From the NCBI GenBank assembly GCA_012931725.1, contig CM022949.1, forward strand, positions 3,693,934 through 3,757,933: a stretch of DNA of 64,000 nucleotides, given 5' to 3'. The stretch is from Litsea cubeba. Lineage: Eukaryota; Streptophyta; Magnoliopsida; Laurales; Lauraceae. The notes under the pieces were generated by a model. The model made no database searches. It saw only the letters and a list, made by a program, of their open reading frames with translations, and had not been told where the DNA came from. Both the position numbers and the translations under genes were made by a program. Positions 25,201 to 34,995 of the stretch are shown here, one piece after another (positions within the stretch are counted from its first letter, which is position 1; each line of letters starts with the position of its first letter).

Positions 25201-27336
25201 TGTTTCAAACCATTCCCTGTTTGGGGTTTGATGGAAATGGTTAATCCCTGCATAGACGACCATTAAGAGATCAGTTCAACAATGACAACTAGCACACAGA
25301 TATGGCAGATAAGGAGATTAAGGCAGAATTTTTTTGACTTTTTGGCTCAATTGAGCCTATTTGCAAGTGAAATGCCTAGGAACTTTATTTTACTTTTGCT
25401 TTAGATTAAAAAAAATGCAAGCACTGCCAAGACTTCACTCGATGTAATTTTCTCTTTGCATGAACTATACATACATCCCCCATGTTTGCAATGTGCCGTT
25501 TTGATGGATACAATCATCAAATCAGAAAGAATTCAGGCTGGATGCAATTCATATGGTGAGTTGGATAACCTGATTTTTACAGAAATTTAGGGTTTTTTCC
25601 GAAGACGTCATAAAAAACCCTGAATTAGAAAATGAGAAAAAAGGAAAGAAAGAAGAAGAATTAAAAGGAATGAATGATATGGTTGCTCTGCTTAGGGTTG
25701 TGCAACCACAAACATATATATATATATAGTTTCATAATTACAAAAAAAGCCCCCATAGCTCCCCAAATTATATAAGTCCCTCGGGTTTTCATATTCTCTA
25801 TAATCCCTACTCTGTTTCACAACAGTCCCCTCCAGCTGGTGCATATATGATTACTATGCCCAATTTGGACAAACTGCCTTCTAGTTATTGCCTCCATGAG
25901 GAAGTCTGCAGCCTAGTCATTTGTGTCTGTAGGCTAGCTTCACGTCCTTTCTTTCTTTTCTTTTCTTTTTTTATGAAATGATATTCTTCTCCCACATGTT
26001 TTGTTCGATATGATACACTGGATTCTTAGCAATGTTTATCACTGCTATACTGTCAAAACTCAAAATATGTAGAATTCTAGGCCCACCTACTTAAACCCTA
26101 GTTCTTCTAACAATATCCCTTGGCCATAACAACTCGCAACACCCATGTGCCAAAGCCCAATACTCCCATCAATATATCAGTCTTTTGACCTCTCCAATAG
26201 CCATGCTCACTGAATAGGCTCAATCTTTATACTTGTTGCCATCCAACAGATTTGGTGTAATCCTTGTATTTTGGATTCAAAATACAAAGTAATTGCTATG
26301 AAATAGGTATAGAGCTTTATTCCCGTATTGGACTCCATGCCAAATCTTAAATTTGAATACGCTTAGTTGTAAAAAACAATCCTCTAAATCAACACCAAAC
26401 ACTCTAAAATAACACCTGTAGAATTCTGACTAGAATAAACACCCCGACACCTTGAATAGCACACTTTCACCCCTGAAGACTGTTTCCTTCAAAAATAACA
26501 CCAACCCTGACTCCCAAACCATTTAGTTATCAGGGCTGTAATTCAAGATCAGGTACAGACTGTCCAGTCCATGGGCATGAAAGGCCTTGGCCTGTCCCAT
26601 TTGGAAAGTATATAAATGTCGATCAAGCTGGCCCTTTAAGCATGCATAGGCCCAAGCCTAGCATGTTCAATTAATAGACCCAGATCCAGCCCAAGGGCCT
26701 AAAAGTAAAACACAGCCAAACTCTAGCCTCATGTAAGCTGGGAAAGCCAGTACCTTTCTTGGCCTTTTGGCTAAGATCAAGTGGAGTAAGCTGGGCAAGG
26801 CAGCACATGAGCACCCCTATGCATTTGTAGCCCTTCAATTAGCCAAATCAGGGAAATTTTCAGACTCCCATGTACATGTTAATACCATCAAAGATCAATC
26901 TTTCTTAATTTCTTTCATCAGACAGTGCATGTAAATATAGATCTTTCACATAATTCCCAGGCTTTCATCTTGCCAAACAGCTACTGAAATTCTCTCTCAT
27001 CAAACACACCACAATCACAAAATCCACACATGAATTCATCAGAATGAAACCCAAAGAACAATAATAATAAAACAATCAATCACAATCACATCCAGCGGCT
27101 TGCGAAAAGCAAGATGATGGAAAATTAAAGAAGGGGAATTCAGAAACCATACATGGAATCTTTTCCATCAGAGGCGCAGCAACCTCTCTCAGAATCCAAG
27201 ACACAATCAGCGAAAGCCCGAAGAGGCCACAGTACGCGATCCTCGCAGAGCGCCGGCTGATGCCTCCGACCACCGTCTGGCATGCCTGGCACGCGCACGC
27301 GGCGCAGCACGAGGCGAGGCAAGAAGCCGCCCACAT
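15975..27336 (-). CDS. SERINC/TMS family multipass membrane protein, complete gene of six coding exons
   Basis: Joined exons, in order of translation: 27336-27153, 25247-25008, 21510-21399, 21276-21102, 20507-20267 and 16264-15975. They total 1242 nt, 413 residues plus stop, with every intron GT..AG and phases consistent. The start follows the family: MWAASCLASCCAACACQACQ, then a first membrane helix at about residues 31-49. Later landmarks are WINHFHQTPNREWF, DPRDGLHHGGWMIK, WYVALFVVSLACYVV, SSEPRDYECNGLHN, SPPSSPRAEKPLLP and the C-terminal ILFPEREF. SERINCs are endomembrane/plasma-membrane proteins with about ten helices, named for serine-lipid incorporation; the biochemical role in plants is poorly defined. 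Introns 2 and 5 are 3.5 and 4.0 kb and full of repeats. No frame break was seen, so it looks functional. Confidence 0.93.
17966..18171. repeat. Imperfect tandem duplication, period about 107 bp
   Basis: Units start ttgcctgcaactagaattga (17966) and ttgcctacaactagaattga (18073). Both run to GGGGGGATTTATCAT. Several substitutions and one short indel separate them. Confidence 0.75.
18777..19229. mobile_element. hAT-type MITE (453 bp) in SERINC intron 5
   Basis: Left end TAGGGATGTCGATGG and right end (inverted) TGGGAGTGTAAATAAATGG. Flanking octamers ggtggaga (18769-18776) and gatggaga (19230-19237) differ at one base. The interior has GGATCC- and GGGTCC-type words of the same family as the copies at 8683 and 14054. 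Confidence 0.7.
20267..20507 (-). CDS. SERINC exon 5
   Basis: 241 nt. The acceptor AACAG|GTG is followed by NGSLLPASVISLYCTYLCYS, the family signature SSEPRDYECNGLHN, a helix, and the Ser/Pro loop LSPPSSPRA. Donor GCAG|GTCAGT. Confidence 0.93.
21102..21276 (-). CDS. SERINC exon 4
   Basis: 175 nt. The acceptor GTCAG|G completes Trp, then YVALFVVSLACYVVTFSF and a second hydrophobic stretch ending ALHPA. The donor GCA|GTAAGT is in phase 0. Confidence 0.93.
21399..21510 (-). CDS. SERINC exon 3
   Basis: 112 nt. The acceptor CTGCAG|AG is followed by TISKFGSGLFLLVQVVLLLD and the conserved NEKWVKKDEQFW. The donor TTCTG|GTTTGT is in phase 2. Confidence 0.93.
22260..23115 (+). mobile_element. Degenerate 3' end of a plant LINE (RNase H type) in SERINC intron 2
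   Basis: Translated pieces resemble the tail of plant L1-like ORF2: VVIWSIWEERQE (the WxxWEERN motif after the zf-RVT), then KVEVLAVREALTGFREHFSG and IIESDPRSA of the RNase H domain. The 3' tail TTACCAATAAAAAATTACTC is typical of such LINEs. Stops and frame changes throughout. 5'-truncated. Confidence 0.65.
23988..24735. mobile_element. Candidate MITE with GA-rich inverted ends in SERINC intron 2
   Basis: The left side reads TATATAGAGAGAGAGAGAGA followed by a GGAAT word. The right side is its inverse (ATTCC, CTCTCTCTCTC, TATATA). The interior has repeated GGGCCCAC-type words and two related words, GTGGCCCACAAGTTTAA and ATGGCCCCAAAGTTTAA. Flanking (TA)n prevents assigning a target duplication. 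Confidence 0.42.
25008..25247 (-). CDS. SERINC exon 2
   Basis: 240 nt. The acceptor TATGCAG|GG completes Trp62 (WINHFHQ). Two hydrophobic segments flank the charged loop IKDQKDPRDGLHHGG. The donor TATG|GTAAGC is in phase 1. Confidence 0.93.
25560..26240 (-). mobile_element. Remnant of a Copia element: RNase H tail and start of 3' LTR, in SERINC intron 1
   Basis: On the minus strand, 26100-25980 gives SIAVINIAKNPVYHIEQ, matching the Copia RNase H CDN..A..IA.NPV.H segment. Around 25900 come TNDxAADFLMEAITRRQF and the usual end of pol. A purine-rich tract then precedes TGTTGTGAAAC at 25824, a standard Copia LTR start. Stops interrupt the frame. The upstream pol and the other LTR are absent. Confidence 0.62.
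26751..26785 (+). ncRNA. U2 snRNA 5' fragment (retroposed pseudogene)
   Basis: 35 nt beginning TACCTTTCTTGGCCTTTTGG and continuing CTAAGATCAAGTG match the 5' end of U2 snRNA (nt 2 onward) with one or two changes. It is flanked by imperfect direct repeats gtaagctgggaaagccag (26733-26750) and gtaagctgggcaaggcag (26786-26803). The branch-site-pairing region and everything 3' are missing, so it cannot act as U2. Lies in SERINC intron 1. Confidence 0.82.
27153..27336 (-). CDS. SERINC exon 1
   Basis: Encodes residues 1-61 and the first base of codon 62: a Cys-rich N-terminus and the first hydrophobic helix. The donor is T|GTATGG. The G/C-rich composition and CpGs contrast with the AT-rich introns. 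Confidence 0.93.
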
Positions 27337-27760
27337 TCTCAATCACAATTCCTATTCCATTACCAATCCAAACATCACCAAAATACAAAGAAAATCAGCT
27401 AAGGAAGAAGAATTTGAATTCAATTCAGATTAGCAAAAGAAGAAGGAAAAAAAAAAATAAATCAAATCCCTAATCTGAGGGACCTTTGTAGGAAAGATTA
27501 GGTTTTGAAACCCAAATTGCAGGAGAATTGAAGAATAAAAGGAGTGGAAGGAGAGAAATTTTTAGGGTTTGATGGGATTTTTAGGGTTACGATCGGAAAA
27601 GGGGTCAAGGGATTTACGGGAGGAAGAAGACTTTTTCTTCGATTCTCTCGAACGGCAAGGACTCGTTTGGAGGTTTGGTATAGAGAGCAGGAGATGGAAA
27701 TAACAGCTTATAAAAAGCTATTGGCTCGTTGCGATGACAAATTGTATTTTAATATTACTA
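27337..27760 (-). promoter_or_regulatory. Upstream region / 5' leader of the SERINC gene
   Basis: Purine-rich on the plus strand (CT-rich on the coding strand), as in plant leaders, with several AGGGTTT/AAACCCT words near 27500-27590. No TATA box in the right orientation was recognised. Confidence 0.35.
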
Positions 27761-28297
27761 GCGCATCTGGGGCCACGTCCAATGCGAGTCTTTAATTCAC
27801 AGTAAAAAAATCCAATTTAAGTTTATAGTAAATACCGAGTACATAAAAAAAATATATTTAAAATAATTATTTATAAAATTCAGAATTAATCATCATCTTT
27901 TGAAAAACTTCATATACCTCGATCACACTTTTTTGTGGGTTTGTGGGTTTGGGGGTGGGGGTGGGGCGTCCATCACACTTTTTTGTGGACCCCATTTCAC
28001 TATAAACAGAAAAAATAACAAAAAAGAAAAGCAGGGGAGCCGGGTCTGGTTTGGTTGGCTAGAGTGTTAAAAAAAATTAAAAGTTAAGAACATTAAAAAA
28101 ATAATTTTTTTTGAAATTTAGAGTGTAAACTCTTAAATTATAAAAGTTAAATCATATATACTAAACAAAAAAAAAATTAACCTAAACCAGAAATTCTAAT
28201 AACACTAAATCTTATAAGTAAACCCCTTATCAAAAATCCGAAAAATAAATCGTAAACCCCAAATCCAAATAAGTTAATTTACGACAAATTTCTTATC
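27761..28297. other. Low-complexity spacer, possible Helitron-like interior
   Basis: Contains a G-rich run (27943-27968, GGGTTTGGGGGTGGGGG-type) and two copies of atcacacttttttgtggr. It may be interior of a Helitron-like element whose 3' end is at 28323. Confidence 0.3.
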
Positions 28298-28323
28298 GTG
28301 CTAACGGCACAGGTTACCGCTAG
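28298..28323 (+). mobile_element. Helitron-like 3' terminus
   Basis: The hairpin GTGC-taacg-GCAC (28298-28310), then nine nt, then CTAG (28320-28323) followed by T. A convincing 5' TC end was not found. An ACTAGCG word near 27760 is in inverted orientation, so a TIR-type element is an alternative. Confidence 0.38.
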
Positions 28324-28825
28324 TAATAAAAATAGAATTGCATGAAAAAATAAAGAATATTAATAAAAAAAGGAATGAATGTAAAAAATAAACAAAAAAA
28401 ATAAATAAATAATATAAATCTAAACAAACCAGCCTCGTCATCAAAATATAATAAAAATGGAACTACATGACAAAAATAAATAATATTAAAGTAAAAAAAA
28501 AAACATAAATCTAAATAAAACGGCCTCCTCATCAAAGTATAATAATAATAAAATAGAACTACATGACAAAAATAAATAATATTAATAAAAAAGAAATGAA
28601 TGTAAAAAAAATAGAAAAAATAAAAAAATCATAAATCTAAATAAACCGACTTCTTCATCAAAATATAATAATATAAATAGAACTACATGAAAAAAAAAAA
28701 TAATATAAGTAAAAAAGGAGTGAATGTAAAAAATAAACAAAAAAATCTAAATCTAAATAAACTGGCATCGTCATCAGAATATAATTAAAAAAATAAAGTC
28801 ACCATAAATTTAAATAAACCGGCCT
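28324..28825. repeat. AT-rich tandem array, units of about 100-125 bp, four to five copies
   Basis: Each unit runs from an atagaactacatgacaaaaa-like word through AATAATATTAATAAAAAA to AAATCTAAATAAACCGGCCT and CGTCATCAAAATATAATAA. The units vary in length by A-run indels. Non-coding; minus-strand ORFs here are simple sequence. Confidence 0.72.
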
Positions 28826-29075
28826 CGTTACTCCCGCATCAATGGTGTCAGTCTAACATCATATGTTATTTTGATCTACGTCGGATGGTTGTTATGTATG
28901 CCATAGAATGTGGGATAGGGAGTGGTAAAATTGAAATGGGTCGGGTTACTCATGCATCAATGGTGGAGGGTCTAGCATCATGTTATTTTGACTTGGGTCG
29001 GATGGTTGTTATGCATGCCATAGAATGTGGGGGTAGGGATTGGTATTTGAAAATTGAAATGGGTCGGGTTACTCG
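28826..29075. repeat. Tandem duplication, about 115-130 bp units
   Basis: Two diverged copies of a unit starting GTTACTC.CGCATCAATGGT and including TCGGATGGTTGTTATG.ATG and CCATAGAATGTGGG, with a partial third start at about 29069. It abuts the AT-rich array and shares no sequence with it. Confidence 0.7.
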
Positions 29076-29425
29076 CGAATCAAAATTGAAATGGCCAACG
29101 AGTGTTAGCTCATTTAGGGATCTCATGGAGAGATTTTAGGCCTTTGAGTGGAAGATGATTTTAAGCCTTTAAGGATTTCATGGAAGATGCTTCAAATTTT
29201 CTTGATCTAACTATTATTAATAGTATATTCCATACAAAGGATGGGTCATAATCATATAAAAGGATTTGGTTGCATACGATTATTATGGGCATGAAAATTG
29301 TATGGATTGCTTTTTATCAAATGATCAGTTTGAATAATGGGTTCAAATCAGATTTTTTTTTTCTGAATCAAGAGCATTGTTATCAAGTCCAATCTCATCT
29401 ACTCAGGCAATCACTACCTCATCTA

Positions 29426-30107
29426 TCTATATAATAAGGGGGGACAGTTTTTGAATTCATGGACTCTTTCCCCACCCTTGGATTTATGTACATATTCTTG
29501 TACATAAATCCTAGGGCTGAGAAGGGTTTCAAGATCTTGGTAATTTTGTAATTTTTTGAAAACAAAGGGGCAGTAACCTCCGTGAGATCTTGGTAATTTT
29601 GTAATTATTTGAAAACAAAGGGGCCGTAACTTCCGTGAGATCTTGGTAATTTTGTAATTATTTGAAAACGAAGGACAGTAACTTTCGTGAGATCTTAGTA
29701 ATTTTGTAATTATTTGAAAATAAATGAGCAGTAACTTCAGTGAAGGTTAGTTGTTTTTAGTGCATTTGATTATTGGGTTAAGGCTGTGGATTTGTTTTTC
29801 TTTGCATTATTCTTCTTTGGAGTCTGATTACTAGGTTTTCTTTCTTTTTTGGTGTATTTAATTTAATTGGGGGTTTTTGATGGTTAGTATTTGATGATCT
29901 AAATGCCTAATTAACTTATTGCATTTCAGAGTTTTTTTTGTTATTCTGATTGTTTGATTGTGGGGTCTTTCTGTTTACTTCTTTTTATTCTGTTTTTAAT
30001 TTGGTCATATTTGATTAAGTTATTGCATTCCTAGATATATAAATAGATATGTTCTTATTTTAATTTTAACGTCGTGCGCCGTGCCTTTAATCACGGAAAA
30101 TTTCTAG
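29426..30107 (+). mobile_element. Non-autonomous Helitron (682 bp)
   Basis: The 5' end TCTATATAATAAGGGGGG follows an A. The 3' end has a 5-bp stem (CCGTG..CACGG, 30079-30096), a 7-nt spacer and CTAG (30104-30107) before a T, so insertion is between A and T with no target duplication, as expected. Near its 5' side are four tandem copies (29525-29745, about 54-58 bp each) of a unit containing GAGATCTTGGTAATTTTGTA and TTGAAAACAAAGG. No Rep/helicase coding. Confidence 0.72.
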
Positions 30108-30599
30108 TCCTTTTATATACATCGTATATGGTGGCTGGCCATCTTCAATTACATGGTGGGTCCACTATCACCACATTTGTATGGTGTATGAATATTGTGG
30201 GGCTTGAAATTTGTTTGGTTTGGATTAGCCATGAACCCATCCAATGGATGGGATTTGTCTTGTTGATTGTACATTGCTTTTATTATTTGGGTCCACTGTC
30301 AAATGATCATTTTGATCAATTTCAATAGTAGTTTCAAATCAAACGTGTGTAGATGGAGATGACTTTTATTGCATCACCAAACGTGTGTAGATGGAGAGAC
30401 AATTGGAAAGAAAATAAAATGTGTGTAGATGGAGAGATTTTAGGGAGAATGAGAGATTTTAGTGATTGCATTGTATAGGGATTTAAAGGGGAATAAAAGG
30501 ATAGAAGGGCAATTTTGGAATCAAGCGGTGCAAAAAGCTTGAGGACGCGCCACGTGTCGCTCCCCCGCGAACTCACCTACTGTCTTTTATTATATAATT
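30108..30599. other. Spacer with short repeats
   Basis: Three copies of the word cgtgtgtagatggaga (30342-30440). No gene recognised. Confidence 0.3.
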
Positions 30600-30760
30600 A
30601 TTTTTTATTTTTCTATCGGAGGGTTCCCAAGGGCCGGACTAATCTGTCCGGGCCCAGAGGGAAGTCGGATAAACTCCCCCTGTAGTTCCAATGTGGTAGT
30701 GCAGTTTTTAACCTATAACCTTCGAGTGCAAACCGTGATCCTAGGCCAACTGAGCTAAGT
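30600..30760 (-). mobile_element. tRNA-headed SINE (family 1), second copy
   Basis: The minus-strand head TTAGCTCAGTTGGCCTAGGA, a B-box-like word, the body words TCCGACTTCCCTCTGGGCC and CCTTGGGAACCCTCC, and an A-rich tail match the copy at 2207-2377, with more divergence. Target duplication not resolved. Confidence 0.58.
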
Positions 30761-30912
30761 TAGAAAGTTCGAATTATGAAAAGACTCAGATTTCAGACTT
30801 TTGAGTTCTAAGTTCTGAAACCACCGAGTTAGCGAGTTAGGATGCATCTGTCTGGGCTGGGAAGTTGGGCTTTGTTTTTTTTTTTCTAATTATGGTATGA
30901 TGAAATTTTAAT

Positions 30913-31135
30913 TTTAGTGGCTTGATAAGGAATATTTTTTTATTTTTTAGGTAAAAAAGTATATCGAAATTTCTCTTTTAGTAGTACGAGAATGTTGCTT
31001 TTTGACTTTTTTTTTTAAATTTTTAATGAAGGAGGGAATTTTGAAATTTTAGACTTTTTAATAATATGGCTTTTAGTCCTTCTCTTGTTGGTGAACGGAT
31101 GCTTTACTTCACTCCACCTTACTAGTGAAAGTGGC
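30913..31135. repeat. Dispersed repeat shared with 6515-6655
   Basis: Shares TTTAGTGGCTTGATAA followed by GGAATATTTTTTTA and a distal CTTCACTCC..ACTAGTGAAAG hairpin. Unclassified DNA-transposon-like ends. Confidence 0.4.
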
Positions 31136-31838
31136 CAAATAGTTATATGTATTCTTCTTGATGAATTCTAGCTTACTCGTTAACACACGCCGTCGTAAAT
31201 CACATTATAATATTATTGTCGTTGCATGCTTTGTTTAAATGTCTTTGTCCTTGTAAAGCCCTACCCCATGCTCTCATAGTACCATGAGAGTAACTCTCAT
31301 AGAAACATCGTGAATTGAATTGGGGACATCGATGTTTCATTCAGTTCAAGTTTGTGTTTAGATTTACCTACATAAAATTTGTGTTGGACAAGTGTCGGTG
31401 CACCGTTGGAAAGTATTCAGTGTCATAAAAATAAAGTCATAGATTGGAGTCTTGTTATCATTCAAAAATACAATCATATCTGAACTTGTGCAAGTTGCAA
31501 CCCGGGATGGAACAAATTTAGTTGAGAAAACTCAGTCAAGAAACAAAAATAAATAAAAAAATATAAAATAAAGTCTTTTAGAAGAAAATTACCAATATAT
31601 TAATGATGGATAGAATTATGCAGTTCAAAATGAAAAACCATTGAAAACGAATAAAAATAAGAAAGTGCAGCCTAAAAATAAGAAAAGTACAAAGCAACAT
31701 GTTAATGAAAATTATGCAACAAAATTGGGTGTGACTTGTTAGAGAGAGATGCCACTAATCTTGTTCATGGGATTTATCGTTTCAGATATTGTTTTTCTTG
31801 AGATATTATTGGGAAAATGTTGTGGGAAATGGTTAATA
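31136..31838. other. Spacer, no recognised feature
   Basis: AT-rich, non-coding sequence just left of the MULE target duplication. Confidence 0.3.
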
Positions 31839-31847
31839 TACAAATTA

Positions 31848-32010
31848 GAGGTTTTTACTGGAAAATACCCAGTATTTAAACGTTGCACGTGGTAGTGCCT
31901 AGCTTGGAAATTGCACCATGGTTTTTTTTTTCTATTATGAAACCAATGACGCTAGCGTCACTCAGTTTGAAAGTTAGTGACGCTAGCATCACTCTTCGTC
32001 TTCTTATAAA
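31848..32010 (+). repeat. MULE left terminal inverted repeat
   Basis: Starts GAGGTTTTTACTGG, carries TAGTGCCT, the paired TGACGCTAGCGTCAC words and ends near TTCTTATAAACCCAC. It aligns to the reverse complement of about 35575-35757. Confidence 0.82.
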
Positions 32011-32714
32011 CCCACATTCTCTTTTCTCTCCCCATTCTTTCCTTTCTTCCTTTCGCTCCTATTCCTTCCTCTACCAGATAACGCCGGCGCCGCTGCTCCT
32101 TTTCCATTATTCCTTCCCCACTTTGCATCAGCCTTGCTCTGATATCGCACATCACCTCTAAGATATGGGACGTTGAAACCGTTTGCATATCTCAATATAT
32201 GGGGTTTCACTTGTTTTTCATTTGGGTTTTTTCTTTAAGAACGATAATGGTAGTTTGTTTTTGAAGGAGTTTCACTTGTTTTGGGAGATGCACATTCGAT
32301 TCTTAGATGCTTATTTGGTGATTGATGAAAATTCAAAAGTGGATTTACATTTTGTGGGTTTATCGTTTTGGGTTTTTGCACAAGAATGAAATGGTTAGTT
32401 TGGCCTTCACTTGTTTTGGGACATGCATATTCGATTCATTGAGTCTTGTTTGGTGACTGATTAAAATCCAAAAGTGGGTTTACCGTTTGCACATTTCTAA
32501 GTTATCTCAAACACAATGTCCCGATGGGGTTCTTCTCAAAGAATGAAACACCTACAATTATTTTTTGTCACTTTTTTTGGAACATGCACATTGGATTCAT
32601 TGATGCTTGTTTAGTGATTGATTAAATCCGGATGTGGGTATGCATTACCCAAACGTGCATTTTCTTCTTCTGTGTTATATTCTTGTCAGACATCTTTTTT
32701 GTCTTTGATATTTT

Positions 32715-33236
32715 TGTGATGTCCTGGAGTCCCACATCGACTATAGAGAGAAAAGTGAATGAGATTATATGTAGAGCTTACACCCTTATCTTGCATGAGG
32801 CCTTTTGATGGGTTGAGGCTCATCAGAGATAAAACCGTGAGGCCAGTGGGCCAAAGCGGACAATATCATGCATGTATATAGGGTGGGGCGTTACAAATGG
32901 TATCAAAGCCGACTCTCGACTAATTCGAGTGTGGATCCCCTGCCGTGGTCTGGTGCAAGTTGGCGGGTTTCCATGTGGGCGGGCCAAGATGGTTGGCAGG
33001 CTACAGGGGCTGGCTGGCTACTGCACAGGGACGTACAGCCCTAAGGGGGGTGGAATGTGACGCCCCGGAGTCCCACATCGACTATAGAGAGAAAAGTGAA
33101 TGGAATTATATGTAGAGCTTACACCCTTACCTTGCATGAGGCCTTTTGATGGGTTGAGACCCATCAGAAATAAAACTGTGAGGCTAGTGGGCCAAAGCGG
33201 ACAATATCATGCATGTGTATAGGGTGGGGCGTTACA
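32715..33236 (+). mobile_element. TRIM (miniature LTR retrotransposon, 522 bp) nested in the MULE
   Basis: LTRs of 181 bp (32715-32895 and 33056-33236) both start TGTGA and end TTACA. A primer-binding site TGGTATCAAAGCC at 32898 fits initiator Met-tRNA. A purine tract (AAGGGGGGTGGAA, 33043-33055) precedes the 3' LTR. Flanks atttt/gtttt are a probable 5-bp duplication with one change. The 160-bp interior has no coding capacity. By eye the LTRs differ at 12 sites, all transitions. Confidence 0.87.
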
Positions 33237-33464
33237 GTTTTGATATTTGATTTTTGTCTCTCTACATTCTTGTGTTTTTTGTGTGCAATTTGTTTGTACA
33301 TTTGTTGTTGTTTCTCTTTGTTTTTGTATAACTGAAAGCTGAAATGTTTTGCTCATCTAATCTTCCAAGTACTCTACATAGATATGCATTAAGAATGAAA
33401 TTGATTATGGAAAACAAGCTTGTTAGTACCATAGCCAAATCTACACTTCATTAGGTTGCCAATT

Positions 33465-34995
33465 CTATGTCAAGTCCAATACATTGCACAGTACCGGGTT
33501 CATCATCTTCAACTCAGCACAGTACAATGGAAGGATTTTGAAGGAATCTTCGTATGAACCTCGGACGATACGAAGTGCCATTTCTCTAGCGATATGTGCC
33601 TCTTGGTACGATATAGTAACCCCAAACTCCATCTGATAATCATTCATTATCTCTTTCGGTCTCAAAGTATTATTTAGACGAACTTTATCCAAAATGTACT
33701 TCGCAATTAACTCAGAAGACGCCTGCCTATATGCCGTGCCCATCATTGGTTTTGAACATTTATGGGCAAAGTTGTAGGTTTGAACCTTAAACCGGGGTCC
33801 ACTCTCAATTATGGACGTGTGGATGCACCATGGACAATCCCAGTCATTGCAACGTGCTGTCACTTTGAACTGACTTGTCTTTAGGTGCAATAGCTCAAAG
33901 TGTTGTATATTGCAAACTTGGCTAAAGCCCTCCTAAAATTTTCGCGATCTGGAAATTCACGCCCTAACCATATCTCACGCGAAGTACTCTGGTACAAGCT
34001 GTAGGCAACTCATCTGGAACCATGTTATCTTCAAAAATAACTTCACGCCTTTGGGCTGATAGCTCCCCGATATTTGATTTCATATTCATGATCCCTCTAA
34101 GGCTTACTCCCACATGAGTATTACCTCTAGGGTGATCGACTTGTATGGGCTCCATGCTATCTTAAAAAATAACCTCACGCTTGTGGGTTGGCGGCAACTC
34201 TACATTTGACTTCACATTCACAGCCGCCCTAAGGCATGGCCCGCCCTGAGTACGACTGCCAGGGTACTCGCTTATATGTTGATGGCTTCTACCTCATCAT
34301 CACTCTCTAGTGCATAAATGTACGTGTGAAAGACGATATCACTCTCTTGGGCCAATTCATCATTTGGATTGTTTGGTTCGGAGGAGAATTTCATGTTGTA
34401 ATTTTCGCTGAGGTTTACAGTAGGAAATGTTGTGTCTCGGAAATATGGAGCCTTCCGCTTTGCATCATGACTGCCGTCTGTTCTCGCAAATTTTTAATCT
34501 CGCATCGGACGCTTTAGCAACCCATGCGACCTTCAAAAAGTACATGATAAATGTAAGAGAAATATTGAATTAAGAATGTATACTTATGCAATACACTGAC
34601 ATGAACATGTTGCTTAGGAAAATCTTTTGTAAACATGCATACCTTGGTTGATGTCTAATACCAAGACCAGAATCAATTGGTCTTCTATTGATATATAAAT
34701 AAATCCCATTTGTTTCAGCTCTTGAGAGTGTAAGCATGCACTTAATATCATTATCATCTTCGATGCCAACCAATGAAAATACTTTGCCATTGTGATATAG
34801 ATAATGTATGCTTATGTCTTCGCGGTTACCCTTTCAATGTGATGTTTCGTAAGCAACTTTTACAAGCGAGTCAAATGTTATATCACTTCGAATAGACCTC
34901 ATCTTCTGCTTTCCACCTTTATATAACGGATGAATCATGTCAAACTCAAGATCACCTTCATAGTGGAATATCACTATTAATTCATCACCCGACAT
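33465..34995 (-). pseudogene. N-terminal fragment of a plant MuDR/MULE transposase
   Basis: From the ATG at 34995 a PB1-like N-terminus reads MSGDELIVIFHYEGDLEFDM and YKGGKQKMRSI, then an in-frame TGA (34836-34834) interrupts it before KVFSLVGIEDDND. After intron-like sequence the MuDR DNA-binding segment follows: FRRALAKFAIYNT, a frame break, TSQFKVTARCNDWDCPW, GPRFKVQTYNFAHKCSKPMM, then the linker with RPKEIMNDYQMEFGVTISYQ and RGSYEDSFKILP. The DDE catalytic domain and zinc knuckle that should follow are absent. Defective. Confidence 0.8.

Noticed and set aside
26751..26785. Functional U2 snRNA gene
   Set aside because: Only the first about 35 nt are present; no Sm site, 3' stems or upstream promoter element. 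Flanking direct repeats mark a retroposed fragment.
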